64,000 bases of DNA from Bdellovibrio sp. GT3 (lineage in GTDB: Bacteria > Bdellovibrionota > Bdellovibrionia > Bdellovibrionales > Bdellovibrionaceae), in NCBI RefSeq assembly GCF_037996765.1, contig NZ_JBBNAD010000006.1, positions 367,642 to 431,641 of the forward strand, in the 5' to 3' direction. Numbering within the stretch: position 1 is the stretch's first letter; the number at the start of each line of letters is the position of its first letter. Position numbers and translations under genes: made by a program. This document shows positions 44,785-52,827 of this stretch, one piece after another. The notes under the pieces are model-generated. The model searched no databases. It worked only from the letters and a program-made list of their open reading frames with translations, and had not been told where the DNA came from.

Positions 44785-46044
44785 ATGAAGTCAGCTCTCC
44801 TTGATCAAAAATTCTGGCGCAGTTTCGCCAAAAACCATTGGGAAAAAAAGCCCCTCCTTTTACGAAACGTAAAATCGGGTCTATTGGAAATGAGTGCCGC
44901 TGAAATCTTTGATCTGCTGGTTTTATTTGCTGATCGCTGCCGTGAATTGAACGACCCTACGGGCTTCAAATTTTATACGGAAGGAGTGAAGGCAGATGCA
45001 GAGGACGTTTTGTATGTGCTTCCCCTGAAATCAGACAAGTCTCTTGCTGGTTATCACAAACGCATGAACTCGCAATTCCCGGATTATTGCCTGGTGTGCG
45101 ACGAGCTTTTGCAAGTGAATCTTAAAAAGCAAAATCTGCTGACTGAATTCACCGACGAACTGTATCGCCATGTAGGGTTTCCCAATCGTTTCTCTGAAAT
45201 GGGCCTTTATCTTGGCAACTACAAGAAAACTCCTTTCGGTGTCCACGTAGACTCCTGCGGTGTTTTCAGCTTTCCCGTGGCTGGAACAAAAAAATTCCGC
45301 CTGTGGAGTGCGGCGTACGGTGACCAGCACCCGGAATTGGATCGCACCTTCAATTATGAAAAGCACAAAAAGCACTCGCAGCTTTTGGAAGTCGGCCCTG
45401 GAGACATGACCTACTGGCCTTCATCAGAGTGGCATATCGCTGAATCTGACGGCTCCTTCAGTGCAACTTGGTCCCTGGGTGTTTGGGTGGATAAACAGCA
45501 TAAGGACATGTTTTCGGATTCCTTAAAAAATCTGCTTGATGCCAAGCTGGGTGCCGCAGGCACCCAAGTGACAACGACCTTTAAATCCTTGCACGGTAAC
45601 TCGGGCGAAGTCACAGAGCTTCCTCCGGCCTACGTTCAGTCACTTAAGCTTTTGCAAAAAATGAATCCCCTGGAGTTGCAAGATGCTCTTTTGCAAGATT
45701 GGATGAAGCACATCTCGCTTCAGGGTTTTAAGTCGATGCCGGTTGATGCGGCAAAAATAACAGCAAAATCAAAAATCCAATTGCGCCACGAAAAGTCCCT
45801 GATCCTGTGGCAGCAAAGTCTTGTAAATAAAAAGAATCACCATATCGCTTTCGGTGGTGCTTTGCTGGAAAGCTCCTCAGCCAATCTGCTTAAGCTGATT
45901 AAGGATCTGAATACCGGCAAAGCTTGCGCAGTGAATTCATACCTCAAGGGCACCCAACTGAAAAAGGATCTTTCACTGTTGCAAGTACTGGCTGATGCCG
46001 GCGCCTGTGCACAGGTGTGCATGGAAAAATCCACACGCCCTTGA
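44785..46044 (+). CDS. JmjC/cupin-type 2-oxoglutarate oxygenase-like protein
   Basis: A 419-residue protein related to ribosomal oxygenases of the cupin_8/JmjC class: FWRSFAKNHWEKKPLLLRNV at the start, then the iron ligands His-x-Asp in FGVHVDSCGVFSFPV and the distal His in SSEWHIAESDG, with MTYWPSSEW nearby. Such enzymes hydroxylate ribosomal proteins or other targets using Fe(II) and 2-oxoglutarate. A helical and strand-rich C-terminus follows. It lies directly upstream of the TIGR02147-type regulator (46 bp), probably in one operon. Confidence 0.85.
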   Translation: MKSALLDQKFWRSFAKNHWEKKPLLLRNVKSGLLEMSAAEIFDLLVLFADRCRELNDPTGFKFYTEGVKADAEDVLYVLPLKSDKSLAGYHKRMNSQFPDYCLVCDELLQVNLKKQNLLTEFTDELYRHVGFPNRFSEMGLYLGNYKKTPFGVHVDSCGVFSFPVAGTKKFRLWSAAYGDQHPELDRTFNYEKHKKHSQLLEVGPGDMTYWPSSEWHIAESDGSFSATWSLGVWVDKQHKDMFSDSLKNLLDAKLGAAGTQVTTTFKSLHGNSGEVTELPPAYVQSLKLLQKMNPLELQDALLQDWMKHISLQGFKSMPVDAAKITAKSKIQLRHEKSLILWQQSLVNKKNHHIAFGGALLESSSANLLKLIKDLNTGKACAVNSYLKGTQLKKDLSLLQVLADAGACAQVCMEKSTRP

Positions 46045-46090
46045 TCAACCGGTGGAATCCCTCGGAAAGTGTGCTAAAGACCGCTCCGAT

Positions 46091-46894
46091 ATGCTTAAAA
46101 CATCCTATCGGGACCTATTACTTCAAGAGCTGGAAAAGCGCGTTGCCAACAATAGCAACTATTCCAAAAGAGCCATGGCAAGACAGCTCAAAATCTCTCC
46201 GTCCATGATGTCGGCCATTCTGAATGGCAAAAGAAATCTTTCCCCTAAAAGCGCTTTGGATATCTCAAAAGCTCTAAAATTCGACAAAAAAACGACCGAA
46301 TACTTTGTGACCCTGGTCCAATACGAAGCCGCCATGAATGACGATGCAAGAACCTTTCTTTTGGAGAAGATTCAGAATCTGGCTCCGCGGGCGCAAACTC
46401 AGAAATTGGACGTCGACATTTTCAATATGATTGCGGAGTGGTACCACGTACCTATTTTGCAAATGACCCATACAACGAATAATGACCTGAGCATTGATTC
46501 CATTGCGAAATATATGGGCATTTCCAAAGCCATGGTGACCAAAGCATTGGAACGCTTGCGCCGTCTGGAACTTCTTAAGGAAGACGAAAATGGCGTCTTA
46601 CGCGCCAGCAAAAGCGCCGTGATGACTTCGTCGCCAATCCCAAATCAGGCACTGCGCCACTTTCACACTCAGATGCTGCAAAAGGCATCGACGGCTTTGG
46701 AACACCAAGGCAATCACGAAAAATTCGTCGGTTCAGAGACCTTCGCCTTTGACGAGAAAGATCTGGCTAAGGCCAATGAAATCCTGGAAGAATGCTTCTC
46801 TAAAATCGTGCGCCTGGCCGCGAATCAAAAAAGCAAAAGAAATGTCTATCACTTGGGGATTCAACTGTTCCGAGTCAATGAGGTGTCATCATGA
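46091..46894 (+). CDS. TIGR02147-family HTH regulator (cassette copy 1)
   Basis: A 267-residue protein. The N-terminal lambda-repressor-like HTH is YSKRAMARQLKISPSMMSAILNGKRNLSPKSALDISKAL. A second winged-helix-like part contains LSIDSIAKYMGISKAMVTKALERLRRLELL. Family signatures are AEWYHVPILQM, ALRHFHTQMLQKASTAL, ETFAFDEKDLAKANEI and NVYHLGIQLFRVN. TIGR02147 proteins are poorly characterised regulators common in Fibrobacter and Bdellovibrio-like genomes. The stop overlaps the next start by 4 bp (ATGA), so the two proteins are made together. It is homologous to the gene at 58916-59728, which has the same partner arrangement. Confidence 0.85.
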   Translation: MLKTSYRDLLLQELEKRVANNSNYSKRAMARQLKISPSMMSAILNGKRNLSPKSALDISKALKFDKKTTEYFVTLVQYEAAMNDDARTFLLEKIQNLAPRAQTQKLDVDIFNMIAEWYHVPILQMTHTTNNDLSIDSIAKYMGISKAMVTKALERLRRLELLKEDENGVLRASKSAVMTSSPIPNQALRHFHTQMLQKASTALEHQGNHEKFVGSETFAFDEKDLAKANEILEECFSKIVRLAANQKSKRNVYHLGIQLFRVNEVSS

Positions 46895-47691
46895 AGTCCG
46901 TTTTTTTATGTCTGGTTCTATTTTTAACCTGTGGCTTTATCGACGACACTTCTTTTGGCACTCGCGGCGGCGGCAGCGGTGTCAGATCTGAAATCCGTAG
47001 ATTGGGCAACGAAATATTTACGGTTTTGCTCCCTGATCGCACCATTACGGTTCAGGGGCAAAACATCGATCTTGCTCCCTTGCAAAGCATCTTCAACGAC
47101 GCCTTGTTTGAAGTAAAATCAGATCTGCGTATCGGCAACGGCACCGTCGATGCGATTAACTATCCCCGCCAAAACGTCATTGAGATCAATCGTGACACGT
47201 GGATCTTTCTGGAATTGAACGTAAAACGCCAACTGATTCTTCATGAACTGCTGGGTTTAGCCCGCATCAATGACTCTGATTACCGCGTCTCGGAAGCACT
47301 GTTGAGCAAGTTTCGCGCTTTATCCAGCGCGACCCCTTCGGAATGCGGCGTGGAGCGCTACAGTGCCGGCATTGAAGCTTTCACGATTTACTCGCTGTTA
47401 AAAAAATTCGTCAATTCCAAAAATGAAGTACCGCCGATTGAACAGGTCACCTGTATAACGGATCCTTGGCAAAACAGAACGAGATGTAAATCAACGAACA
47501 ACGCAATCTTGCATTCGCCGGCGGACAATGAATTGCTTTTGGGAATCTTAAAGAGCATGGGAATCGCACCGACCAGCGCCAACGGCGTCACGGAAGTTTA
47601 CACTGCCCGCACCATCAAATGCCTGGCCTCCCCGTATGCTGATTCATACGAATGCATCGTTGTCGCCGACTGGCTTAAGAGCTGTCCTTAG
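46891..47691 (+). CDS. Secreted HELLGL-motif protein coupled to a TIGR02147 regulator (cassette copy 1)
   Basis: A 266-residue protein with a signal peptide or lipoprotein-like N-terminus (MKSVFLCLVLFLTCGFIDDTSFG), then RGGGSGVRSEI. The core DAINYPRQNVIEINRDTWIFLE...QLILHELLGLARINDSDYRVSEALL matches the protein at 58155-58919 (DAINYP, the W, LxLHExLGL, D-Y-S). HELLGL is reminiscent of zinc-peptidase HExxH but lacks the second His. After it come a Cys-rich half (SECGVER, VTCITDPWQ, RCKS, IKCLAS, YECIV, SCP). The function is unknown; the conserved pairing with a regulator is the best clue. Confidence 0.8.
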   Translation: MKSVFLCLVLFLTCGFIDDTSFGTRGGGSGVRSEIRRLGNEIFTVLLPDRTITVQGQNIDLAPLQSIFNDALFEVKSDLRIGNGTVDAINYPRQNVIEINRDTWIFLELNVKRQLILHELLGLARINDSDYRVSEALLSKFRALSSATPSECGVERYSAGIEAFTIYSLLKKFVNSKNEVPPIEQVTCITDPWQNRTRCKSTNNAILHSPADNELLLGILKSMGIAPTSANGVTEVYTARTIKCLASPYADSYECIVVADWLKSCP

Positions 47692-47805
47692 GATACATTT
47701 TTGGGATGGAATTTGTTCATGGGACGCACATGGTGCACTCGTGTGGACAGTTTATTTCCAAACGAGTCGGGCTTCCCCATTTATGTACCCAATCACTTCG
47801 CATAA

Positions 47806-47851
47806 CATTTTAATATGAAAATCACGTTGAATGTTTTTGCTGTAGTGTACC
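47806..47851 (+). repeat. 46-bp segment repeated in inverted orientation near 63.9 kb (copy A)
   Basis: 43 of 46 positions match the reverse complement of 63896-63941, including 31 identical bases that begin at the ATG of the next gene (47815-47845). In both copies the same reading frame gives MKITLNVFAV. Confidence 0.85.
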
Positions 47852-49992
47852 TGACTCTGTTCACGACTAATTCCGCCCAAGCAATCAACTGGGGAAACTC
47901 CACTCAGAATCCCGGTGACTACACGGCCCTGGGCACTGTGAACATCACAGGAACTGTAAACTTAAATCCAGGCACTTATACCTTTCAGACTCTCAATGTG
48001 AATTCCGGCAGAACTTTAAAAATTCTTTCAGACACTGCGGCTGGCACTGGTGTGATCATCAATGCAACAACTGTCTCAGTCATTGGTTCCGTCAATGGCG
48101 ATGGCACCGGTTACTCGGGAACTCAAGGCACCTCTCCTGGACTCATCTATCCCGTCCCCTGGAATGCTTATTACGGCGGTGGCTGCCATGGTGGCCTGGG
48201 CGGAATGGGTAATGGGGTTATCGAGCTCTGCACACCCTATGGCAGTTCCCAAAGCCCGACAACATTGGGTTCGCCGGGTGGCTTCGGAGACAGCTCCGGA
48301 GCTGGCGGGGGTGCCGTTAAATTCAATGTCTCTGGTACGATGTCAGTCACCGGTACAATTTCCATGAACGGCATAGCCGCGACCACAAACATGGGCGGCA
48401 GCGGTGCCGGAGGAAGTGTCTGGATTGTCACTAATTCCCTAGCAGGAAACGGAACCATCAGAGCCAATGGCGCCAATGGTTATGATGATACTTCTACCGG
48501 CTCTGGTGGTGGTGGACGCGTTTCCATTCACTATGCCTCCACCACATTTAGCGGAAACGTCCAAAGCAGAGGTGGAACTGGAGATCGCTACTGGGATGCC
48601 TCTGTCGGATCCTTGTGGTGGATCGACACTGTTAACAATGATTTACTTATTAACGATAACTCCACCATTTCCAACGGGACTTACAACTTTCGTAATATCA
48701 CCATCACCAGCAGCGGATACTTATGGAATGATGGCCATGGTTCAAAAACCGAGACCGGTACAGGTGCGGGAGTGTTTGTCACACCTGCTGATGGTTGTCC
48801 ACCCGCCGGTACAGGAGCCGCACATGGAGGCCGTGGTAATTTCTGGCATGCGGCGAGAAGCAAACCCTATGGCAACATGCTTCAACCCATCACCATGGGA
48901 TCTGGTGGTGGACACGGCGAAGGCAATGGCGACACCTCTCCGGGCGGCCGCGGGGCCGGGGCAATCAAATTGGAACTTTCCGGAACTTTAACGGTAGACG
49001 GAACCTTGGCATCAGACGGATGGGGCGCCCCTTATTTCTGGAATGCAAATTATCCAGGCGGTGGATCCGGTGGCAGCATTTGGATCATCGCAAATTCAGT
49101 GGTTGGTTCAGGAAATATATTTGCAAGAGGTGGTTACGGTGCAGGCGATACGGATCCCCCACCCGGCGGCGCTGGCTCTGGAGGACGTATAGCTATTTAC
49201 TACGCGACTACTTACAGCAGTACCTTAAACATTGCCGTTAACACCAATACCTATGGAGTTACCGAAGGGTCGTCACCAGGTTCCGCAGTCGTCATTAACA
49301 CCACCTCCAATGATCTGCTATTCCCCACCACCAGCACCCTTCAAAACGGTACTTATACATTTAACAACGTAACTCTTGCCGCGGGAGCCGTCGTCACGGC
49401 GATTGAAGGAAGCGACGCCAACACCGGAACCGGCAAAGGTCTTACCAACAACACTTATGGTAGTGGCGGTGGATACGGCGGCAAAGGTGGCACCAGTTAC
49501 AGTGGTGGTTTATCGGGTGGAAACACCTACGGCAGCTTGGACTACCCGACTGATCTTGGCTCCGGCGGTGGTGGCTGCAGCAGCAACGGTTCGGGCGAGG
49601 GTGGAATCGGTGGCGGAGCCGTGCGCTTTATCATCGCCAACACTTTAACGATCAATTCCGGCGCGCAGCTCTCTGCGACTGGTGGTCAAAGCGTCGGTTA
49701 CCTTGGTTGCGGTGGCGGCTCTGGCGGTAGTATTTGGATCAACACTAAAAATCTAGTTTCAGTGACAAATGGAATCGCGGCCCTGGGAGGCTCCGGCAAC
49801 CCAACGCCGGGGGATCCTTATGGAGCCGGTGGTGGCGGTGGTCGCATCGCGATTTACTATTCAGGAACCTATTCCGGCACTTTGAATGTGACTGGGGGAA
49901 CATCGGCCTACACCAACGGAATTGGAAAAGACGGAACAACAACAGTGAAGCTCATTCAAAGCATTGTTCCGCACTTTTTCCGCGGGTATTAG
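47815..49992 (+). CDS. Large glycine-rich secreted protein with three repeat units
   Basis: A 725-residue protein with a signal peptide (MKITLNVFAVVYLTLFTTNSAQA). The mature part is Gly/Ser/Asn/Thr-rich and built from three units of about 220 residues, each opening with strands such as NGTYTFNNVTL or GTYTFQTLNV, then a Gly-rich loop region (GGGxGGKGGTS, GSGGGGRVSIHYAST) and a GSVWI/GSIWI strand. This suggests a parallel beta-helix-like surface fibre, and a role in adhesion or matrix would fit. No ribosome binding site is evident. The first ten codons lie in the 46-bp repeat. Confidence 0.78.
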   Translation: MKITLNVFAVVYLTLFTTNSAQAINWGNSTQNPGDYTALGTVNITGTVNLNPGTYTFQTLNVNSGRTLKILSDTAAGTGVIINATTVSVIGSVNGDGTGYSGTQGTSPGLIYPVPWNAYYGGGCHGGLGGMGNGVIELCTPYGSSQSPTTLGSPGGFGDSSGAGGGAVKFNVSGTMSVTGTISMNGIAATTNMGGSGAGGSVWIVTNSLAGNGTIRANGANGYDDTSTGSGGGGRVSIHYASTTFSGNVQSRGGTGDRYWDASVGSLWWIDTVNNDLLINDNSTISNGTYNFRNITITSSGYLWNDGHGSKTETGTGAGVFVTPADGCPPAGTGAAHGGRGNFWHAARSKPYGNMLQPITMGSGGGHGEGNGDTSPGGRGAGAIKLELSGTLTVDGTLASDGWGAPYFWNANYPGGGSGGSIWIIANSVVGSGNIFARGGYGAGDTDPPPGGAGSGGRIAIYYATTYSSTLNIAVNTNTYGVTEGSSPGSAVVINTTSNDLLFPTTSTLQNGTYTFNNVTLAAGAVVTAIEGSDANTGTGKGLTNNTYGSGGGYGGKGGTSYSGGLSGGNTYGSLDYPTDLGSGGGGCSSNGSGEGGIGGGAVRFIIANTLTINSGAQLSATGGQSVGYLGCGGGSGGSIWINTKNLVSVTNGIAALGGSGNPTPGDPYGAGGGGGRIAIYYSGTYSGTLNVTGGTSAYTNGIGKDGTTTVKLIQSIVPHFFRGY

Positions 49993-50001
49993 AACGTCAC
50001 A

Positions 50002-50334
50002 TTATTGGTTGATTCGCACTTTCACGTGAGTGCATTCCAGAGGGTTGATCAACTCTGCTGTATCTGCTGCAATCCAACCTTCGTCGCCTACAGAGGACGA
50101 AAAACCAGAATCGATGGAAACTGCGAAAATCTCGGACTTGTTATTTGCAAATAAAAGGTACTGTGAGCTTGCACTGTCTTCACAGATTTGCGCCTCAACT
50201 GTTCCATTGTATAGAAGCCCTTGGGACACTTGAACGTCTCTGATCAACTGACGAAGTGCCTGACCAGAGCTTGCTTGAGCTGAGTTAAAAGCAAGTATGG
50301 AAGTAAGGGTGATCACCAAATTTAAAGCTTTCAT
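50002..50334 (-). CDS. Small secreted protein, unknown function
   Basis: A 110-residue protein. The ATG at 50334 follows AGGAG by four bases and opens the signal peptide MKALNLVITLTSILAFNSAQA. The mature part, about 88 residues, has two Cys (AQICEDS and LECTHVK) and beta-like segments (QYLLFANNKSEIFAVSIDSG). No family was recognised. Its ribosome binding site lies in a long hairpin. Convergent with the glycine-rich gene. Confidence 0.7.
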   Translation of the reverse strand: MKALNLVITLTSILAFNSAQASSGQALRQLIRDVQVSQGLLYNGTVEAQICEDSASSQYLLFANNKSEIFAVSIDSGFSSSVGDEGWIAADTAELINPLECTHVKVRINQ

Positions 50335-50376
50335 AAAATCTCCTGTTTTTTTGGGTTTCAGGTACGAGGAGATTTT
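50335..50376 (-). promoter_or_regulatory. Hairpin that would sequester the ribosome binding site of the 50334 gene
   Basis: On the minus strand, the ten bases immediately before the ATG (AGGAGATTTT) are perfectly complementary to AAAATCTCCT 22 bases further upstream. Pairing would bury the AGGAG ribosome binding site next to the start codon, so translation may depend on melting, a ligand or a protein. Confidence 0.6.
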
Positions 50377-50447
50377 TACCACAGCTTGTATCACTGCCCG
50401 ATTGTTTCTGCCTCAAAGTGCGGCAATACTGCCGCACCTTGAACCAT

Positions 50448-50792
50448 CTACACCTGAGGATTTTGCGAAGCCTGTTGGCGTGGGGAGCTTGCTGGTGGGA
50501 TCTTTAAGCTTTGCCCCGGTTGAATTTTATTTGGGTCAGAGAGGATATCGCGATTCGCTTCAAAAATTGCTTCGTACTTACTGGAGTCTCCATAAAATTG
50601 TTTGGCAATTTTTGACAATGTATCCCCGGCCTTCACCGTATAGGTTTGCGCTGCTGCCTGGCTGCTTGCGGTTGCACTGCTGGCAGGGGCTGCATTCTGG
50701 GCAACGGGACGGATTGACTGTTCCGGAGCTTTTTCATCCTTCTTACCATAAAGCTTTTCAGCTCCATCTTTGATGAAATCGAACATTCCCAT
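50448..50792 (-). CDS. LysM-domain protein (YgaU/LysM-type)
   Basis: A 114-residue cytosol-type small protein, with no signal peptide. A charged start (MGMFDFIKDGAEKLYGKKDE), an Ala/Ser linker, then one LysM domain at about 50-99: YTVKAGDTLSKIAKQFYGDSSKYEAIFEANRDIL...KIQPGQSLKIP. It resembles E. coli YgaU/Kbp (BON-LysM) but lacks the BON domain. LysM binds N-acetylglucosamine glycans such as peptidoglycan. AGGAGG precedes the ATG. Confidence 0.88.
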   Translation of the reverse strand: MGMFDFIKDGAEKLYGKKDEKAPEQSIRPVAQNAAPASSATASSQAAAQTYTVKAGDTLSKIAKQFYGDSSKYEAIFEANRDILSDPNKIQPGQSLKIPPASSPRQQASQNPQV

Positions 50793-50868
50793 AAGGACCT
50801 CCTATTTTGTCGTATTCCAATATCAGGCTAATCCCGTAGCCCGTCGTTACAAGGCTGGCTGTCAGTAA

Positions 50869-50940
50869 TCATGGAGTACACTGGACCTGCCGGAGCATTT
50901 TCTGACAATGACAACTACCTTGGTATGGTTTTAGAGACAT
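50869..50940 (-). pseudogene. Possible truncated GFA-family (glutathione-dependent formaldehyde-activating-like) gene
   Basis: A strong ribosome binding site (GAAGGAAGG) precedes an ATG at 50940, followed by only 23 codons: MSLKPYQGSCHCQKMLRQV and a few more residues. The start YxGSCHC is the typical opening of GFA proteins, where the CxC binds zinc. The frame ends at once, so this is probably a remnant of a lost gene, downstream of the lipid-kinase gene. The short length makes the call uncertain. Confidence 0.4.
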
Positions 50941-51002
50941 GATTGACCTTCCTTCATCCTGATCCTGATCAAGAACGTAATTCCTAGCAGAACAATCCCC
51001 AG

Positions 51003-51875
51003 CTAGCCAGTCACAAATACTTGCAAAGCACGAGGGCGGACTAAAAGTTCGACCGGTGTTTTGGTCTTGATATCTCCGTCAACATCCACGCTCATAGTGT
51101 GCTTTGTGCGAATTGACATCTTTTTGCCACTTAGAATCGTCACCGGATGATTCTTTTTGAACTTCCCGCTTAGCAAAGAGGGTATCAAAGCAAAGCCCTG
51201 CCACCAATTATCAACCTCTGTGCTCAACGCATGCAACTCTTCGTCTTCCAAGCTTGCATCCTCATGAATCACCAACCCATTTCCATAATTTCTGCCATTA
51301 CACACAGAAAGCTGCCAGGAATAGGCCGTATGAACTTCGCCCTCACAGTCGATGCGAATTTTAAAGGGGGACATACGAGCGCCAACTTTAAAAGCCGTCA
51401 GCACAAAGGCGAAGACCCCGAGAAGCTTTTTCAAATCCGATCGCACCACTCGATTCACCTGTGTGCTAAGCCCCATACCGATAACGTTGACGAAGGGAAT
51501 ATCGTTGGCGACACCCACGTCGATCCTTTTTGTTTGCCCTTCCACAAGCAATGCCAGGGCTTTCTTATAATCCGTTGGGATTTCAAGTGACCTCGCCAGA
51601 TTATTCGCTGTTCCCAAAGGTATTAGAAGCAATGGCATCTCGAACTTCATTAATGCGGGCAAGGCCTCGTTGACAGATCCATCCCCGCCCCCGATCAAGA
51701 CCACGGGTTTTTGCCCGCTGAACTTGGCAATGACATCTATCAGCTTTTCCTTGTGCGGATCAAAACTGGAATTCAACACATTGAAGCCTTGGTCCTTCAA
51801 CCAATTTTTTATTTCAGTATCAAGCTGATTGCCCTGACGTGCCTTGGGGTTGACGAATACTAAGATATTTTTCAT
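51003..51875 (-). CDS. Diacylglycerol-kinase-like lipid kinase (DagK/YegS family)
   Basis: A 290-residue protein of the DAGK catalytic domain family. ILVFVNPKARQG opens it; the nucleotide loop is VVLIGGGDGSVNEALPALM; PLLLIPLGTANNLARSL is the next signature; FVNVIGMGLSTQV and IRIDCEGE follow. Members phosphorylate diacylglycerol or sphingosine-like lipids, or phosphatidylglycerol for YegS. The substrate is not resolved here. Its start is only 9 bp from the divergent phosphoesterase start, so both share one promoter region. Confidence 0.92.
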   Translation of the reverse strand: MKNILVFVNPKARQGNQLDTEIKNWLKDQGFNVLNSSFDPHKEKLIDVIAKFSGQKPVVLIGGGDGSVNEALPALMKFEMPLLLIPLGTANNLARSLEIPTDYKKALALLVEGQTKRIDVGVANDIPFVNVIGMGLSTQVNRVVRSDLKKLLGVFAFVLTAFKVGARMSPFKIRIDCEGEVHTAYSWQLSVCNGRNYGNGLVIHEDASLEDEELHALSTEVDNWWQGFALIPSLLSGKFKKNHPVTILSGKKMSIRTKHTMSVDVDGDIKTKTPVELLVRPRALQVFVTG

Positions 51876-51884
51876 AACTATTGG

Positions 51885-52700
51885 ATGAAGCGAGTGTTAC
51901 ACATTTCTGATCTTCACTTTGGCCGAATCCATCCTCCTGCAATCAAATCGCTGGAACTATTTTTAAGTAACGATTCACTTAAGCTGGATTTGATCATTAT
52001 GACAGGTGACTGGACTCAGCGGGCTCGCAGCAGTCAATATCAGGCAGCGGCAGAGTTCATAAAGAAAATGCCCGTTCCAATCATAACGATTCCCGGTAAT
52101 CACGATATCCCTCTGTATAATTTCATGTCACGCCTTCTTCGCCCGTTAGCAAATTATAACAAATATATAAGAAAACTAACCAAGGATTGCTACGAGGATT
52201 CTGAACTCGCTGTGGTGGGCTTTCGCACAGCCACGGCGATTCGTTCTGTTGAAGGACGACTTCTAAAATCAGATATTCTGCGAGCCGAAAAGATTTTTAA
52301 GGCCGCTTCTCCCCAAGCCTTGCGAATCATTGCGTGCCATCATCCCCTCTTCGTTCCAAATCATGGCGCAGAAATTCGTCCAAAAAAGTTGATCCCCAAA
52401 TTATTTGATTTGCGTCCACATGTGATTCTAAGCGGGCACTCGCATTTAAATTGGATCGAATTGGTAAACCCCGGCACAGATCAGGAAATCTTGCATATAT
52501 CAGCAGGAAGTGCGACCTCGAACCGACTTCGAGGGGAAGAAAACAATTTTCATGTCTTGGAAGTCGACGGAAAGTCGTTGAAAATCGAAACCTATTTTTT
52601 AGGTGAAACTGGCTTTATCACCCGTGAGGACCATGTGGCTCGTAATATTCAGTTTCACCGTGGCGGAAATATTGAAATACAAAAAAAGACCTCTGGGTAA
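51885..52700 (+). CDS. Calcineurin-like metallophosphoesterase
   Basis: A 271-residue phosphoesterase. Metal motifs: VLHISDLHFGRI (DxH), IIMTGDWTQRA (GDxxx; the usual GDxxD is replaced by GDW-T), TIPGNHDIPLYN (GNHD), ACHHPLF and LSGHSHLNWIE (GHxH). The class includes cAMP phosphodiesterase-like and UDP-diacylglucosamine-like enzymes. Divergent from, and sharing the control region with, the lipid kinase; a phospholipid head-group or lipid phosphate substrate is conceivable. Confidence 0.9.
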   Translation: MKRVLHISDLHFGRIHPPAIKSLELFLSNDSLKLDLIIMTGDWTQRARSSQYQAAAEFIKKMPVPIITIPGNHDIPLYNFMSRLLRPLANYNKYIRKLTKDCYEDSELAVVGFRTATAIRSVEGRLLKSDILRAEKIFKAASPQALRIIACHHPLFVPNHGAEIRPKKLIPKLFDLRPHVILSGHSHLNWIELVNPGTDQEILHISAGSATSNRLRGEENNFHVLEVDGKSLKIETYFLGETGFITREDHVARNIQFHRGGNIEIQKKTSG

Positions 52701-52827
52701 TGACTTTGCCGCCAAAGAGCCCCGGGCCACTTTCGGGCACCTGTTCACAGACTAAACACAATATACACGAGTTTTCATGTGGTTAGCGGCGAAACCCCAT
52801 GGAACTATAATTGCAATTTAGTTTACC

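Noticed and set aside
48062..49648. Several 60-174-codon frames antisense or out of frame in the glycine-rich gene
   Set aside because: They are composition shadows of a GC-rich, repetitive coding region.
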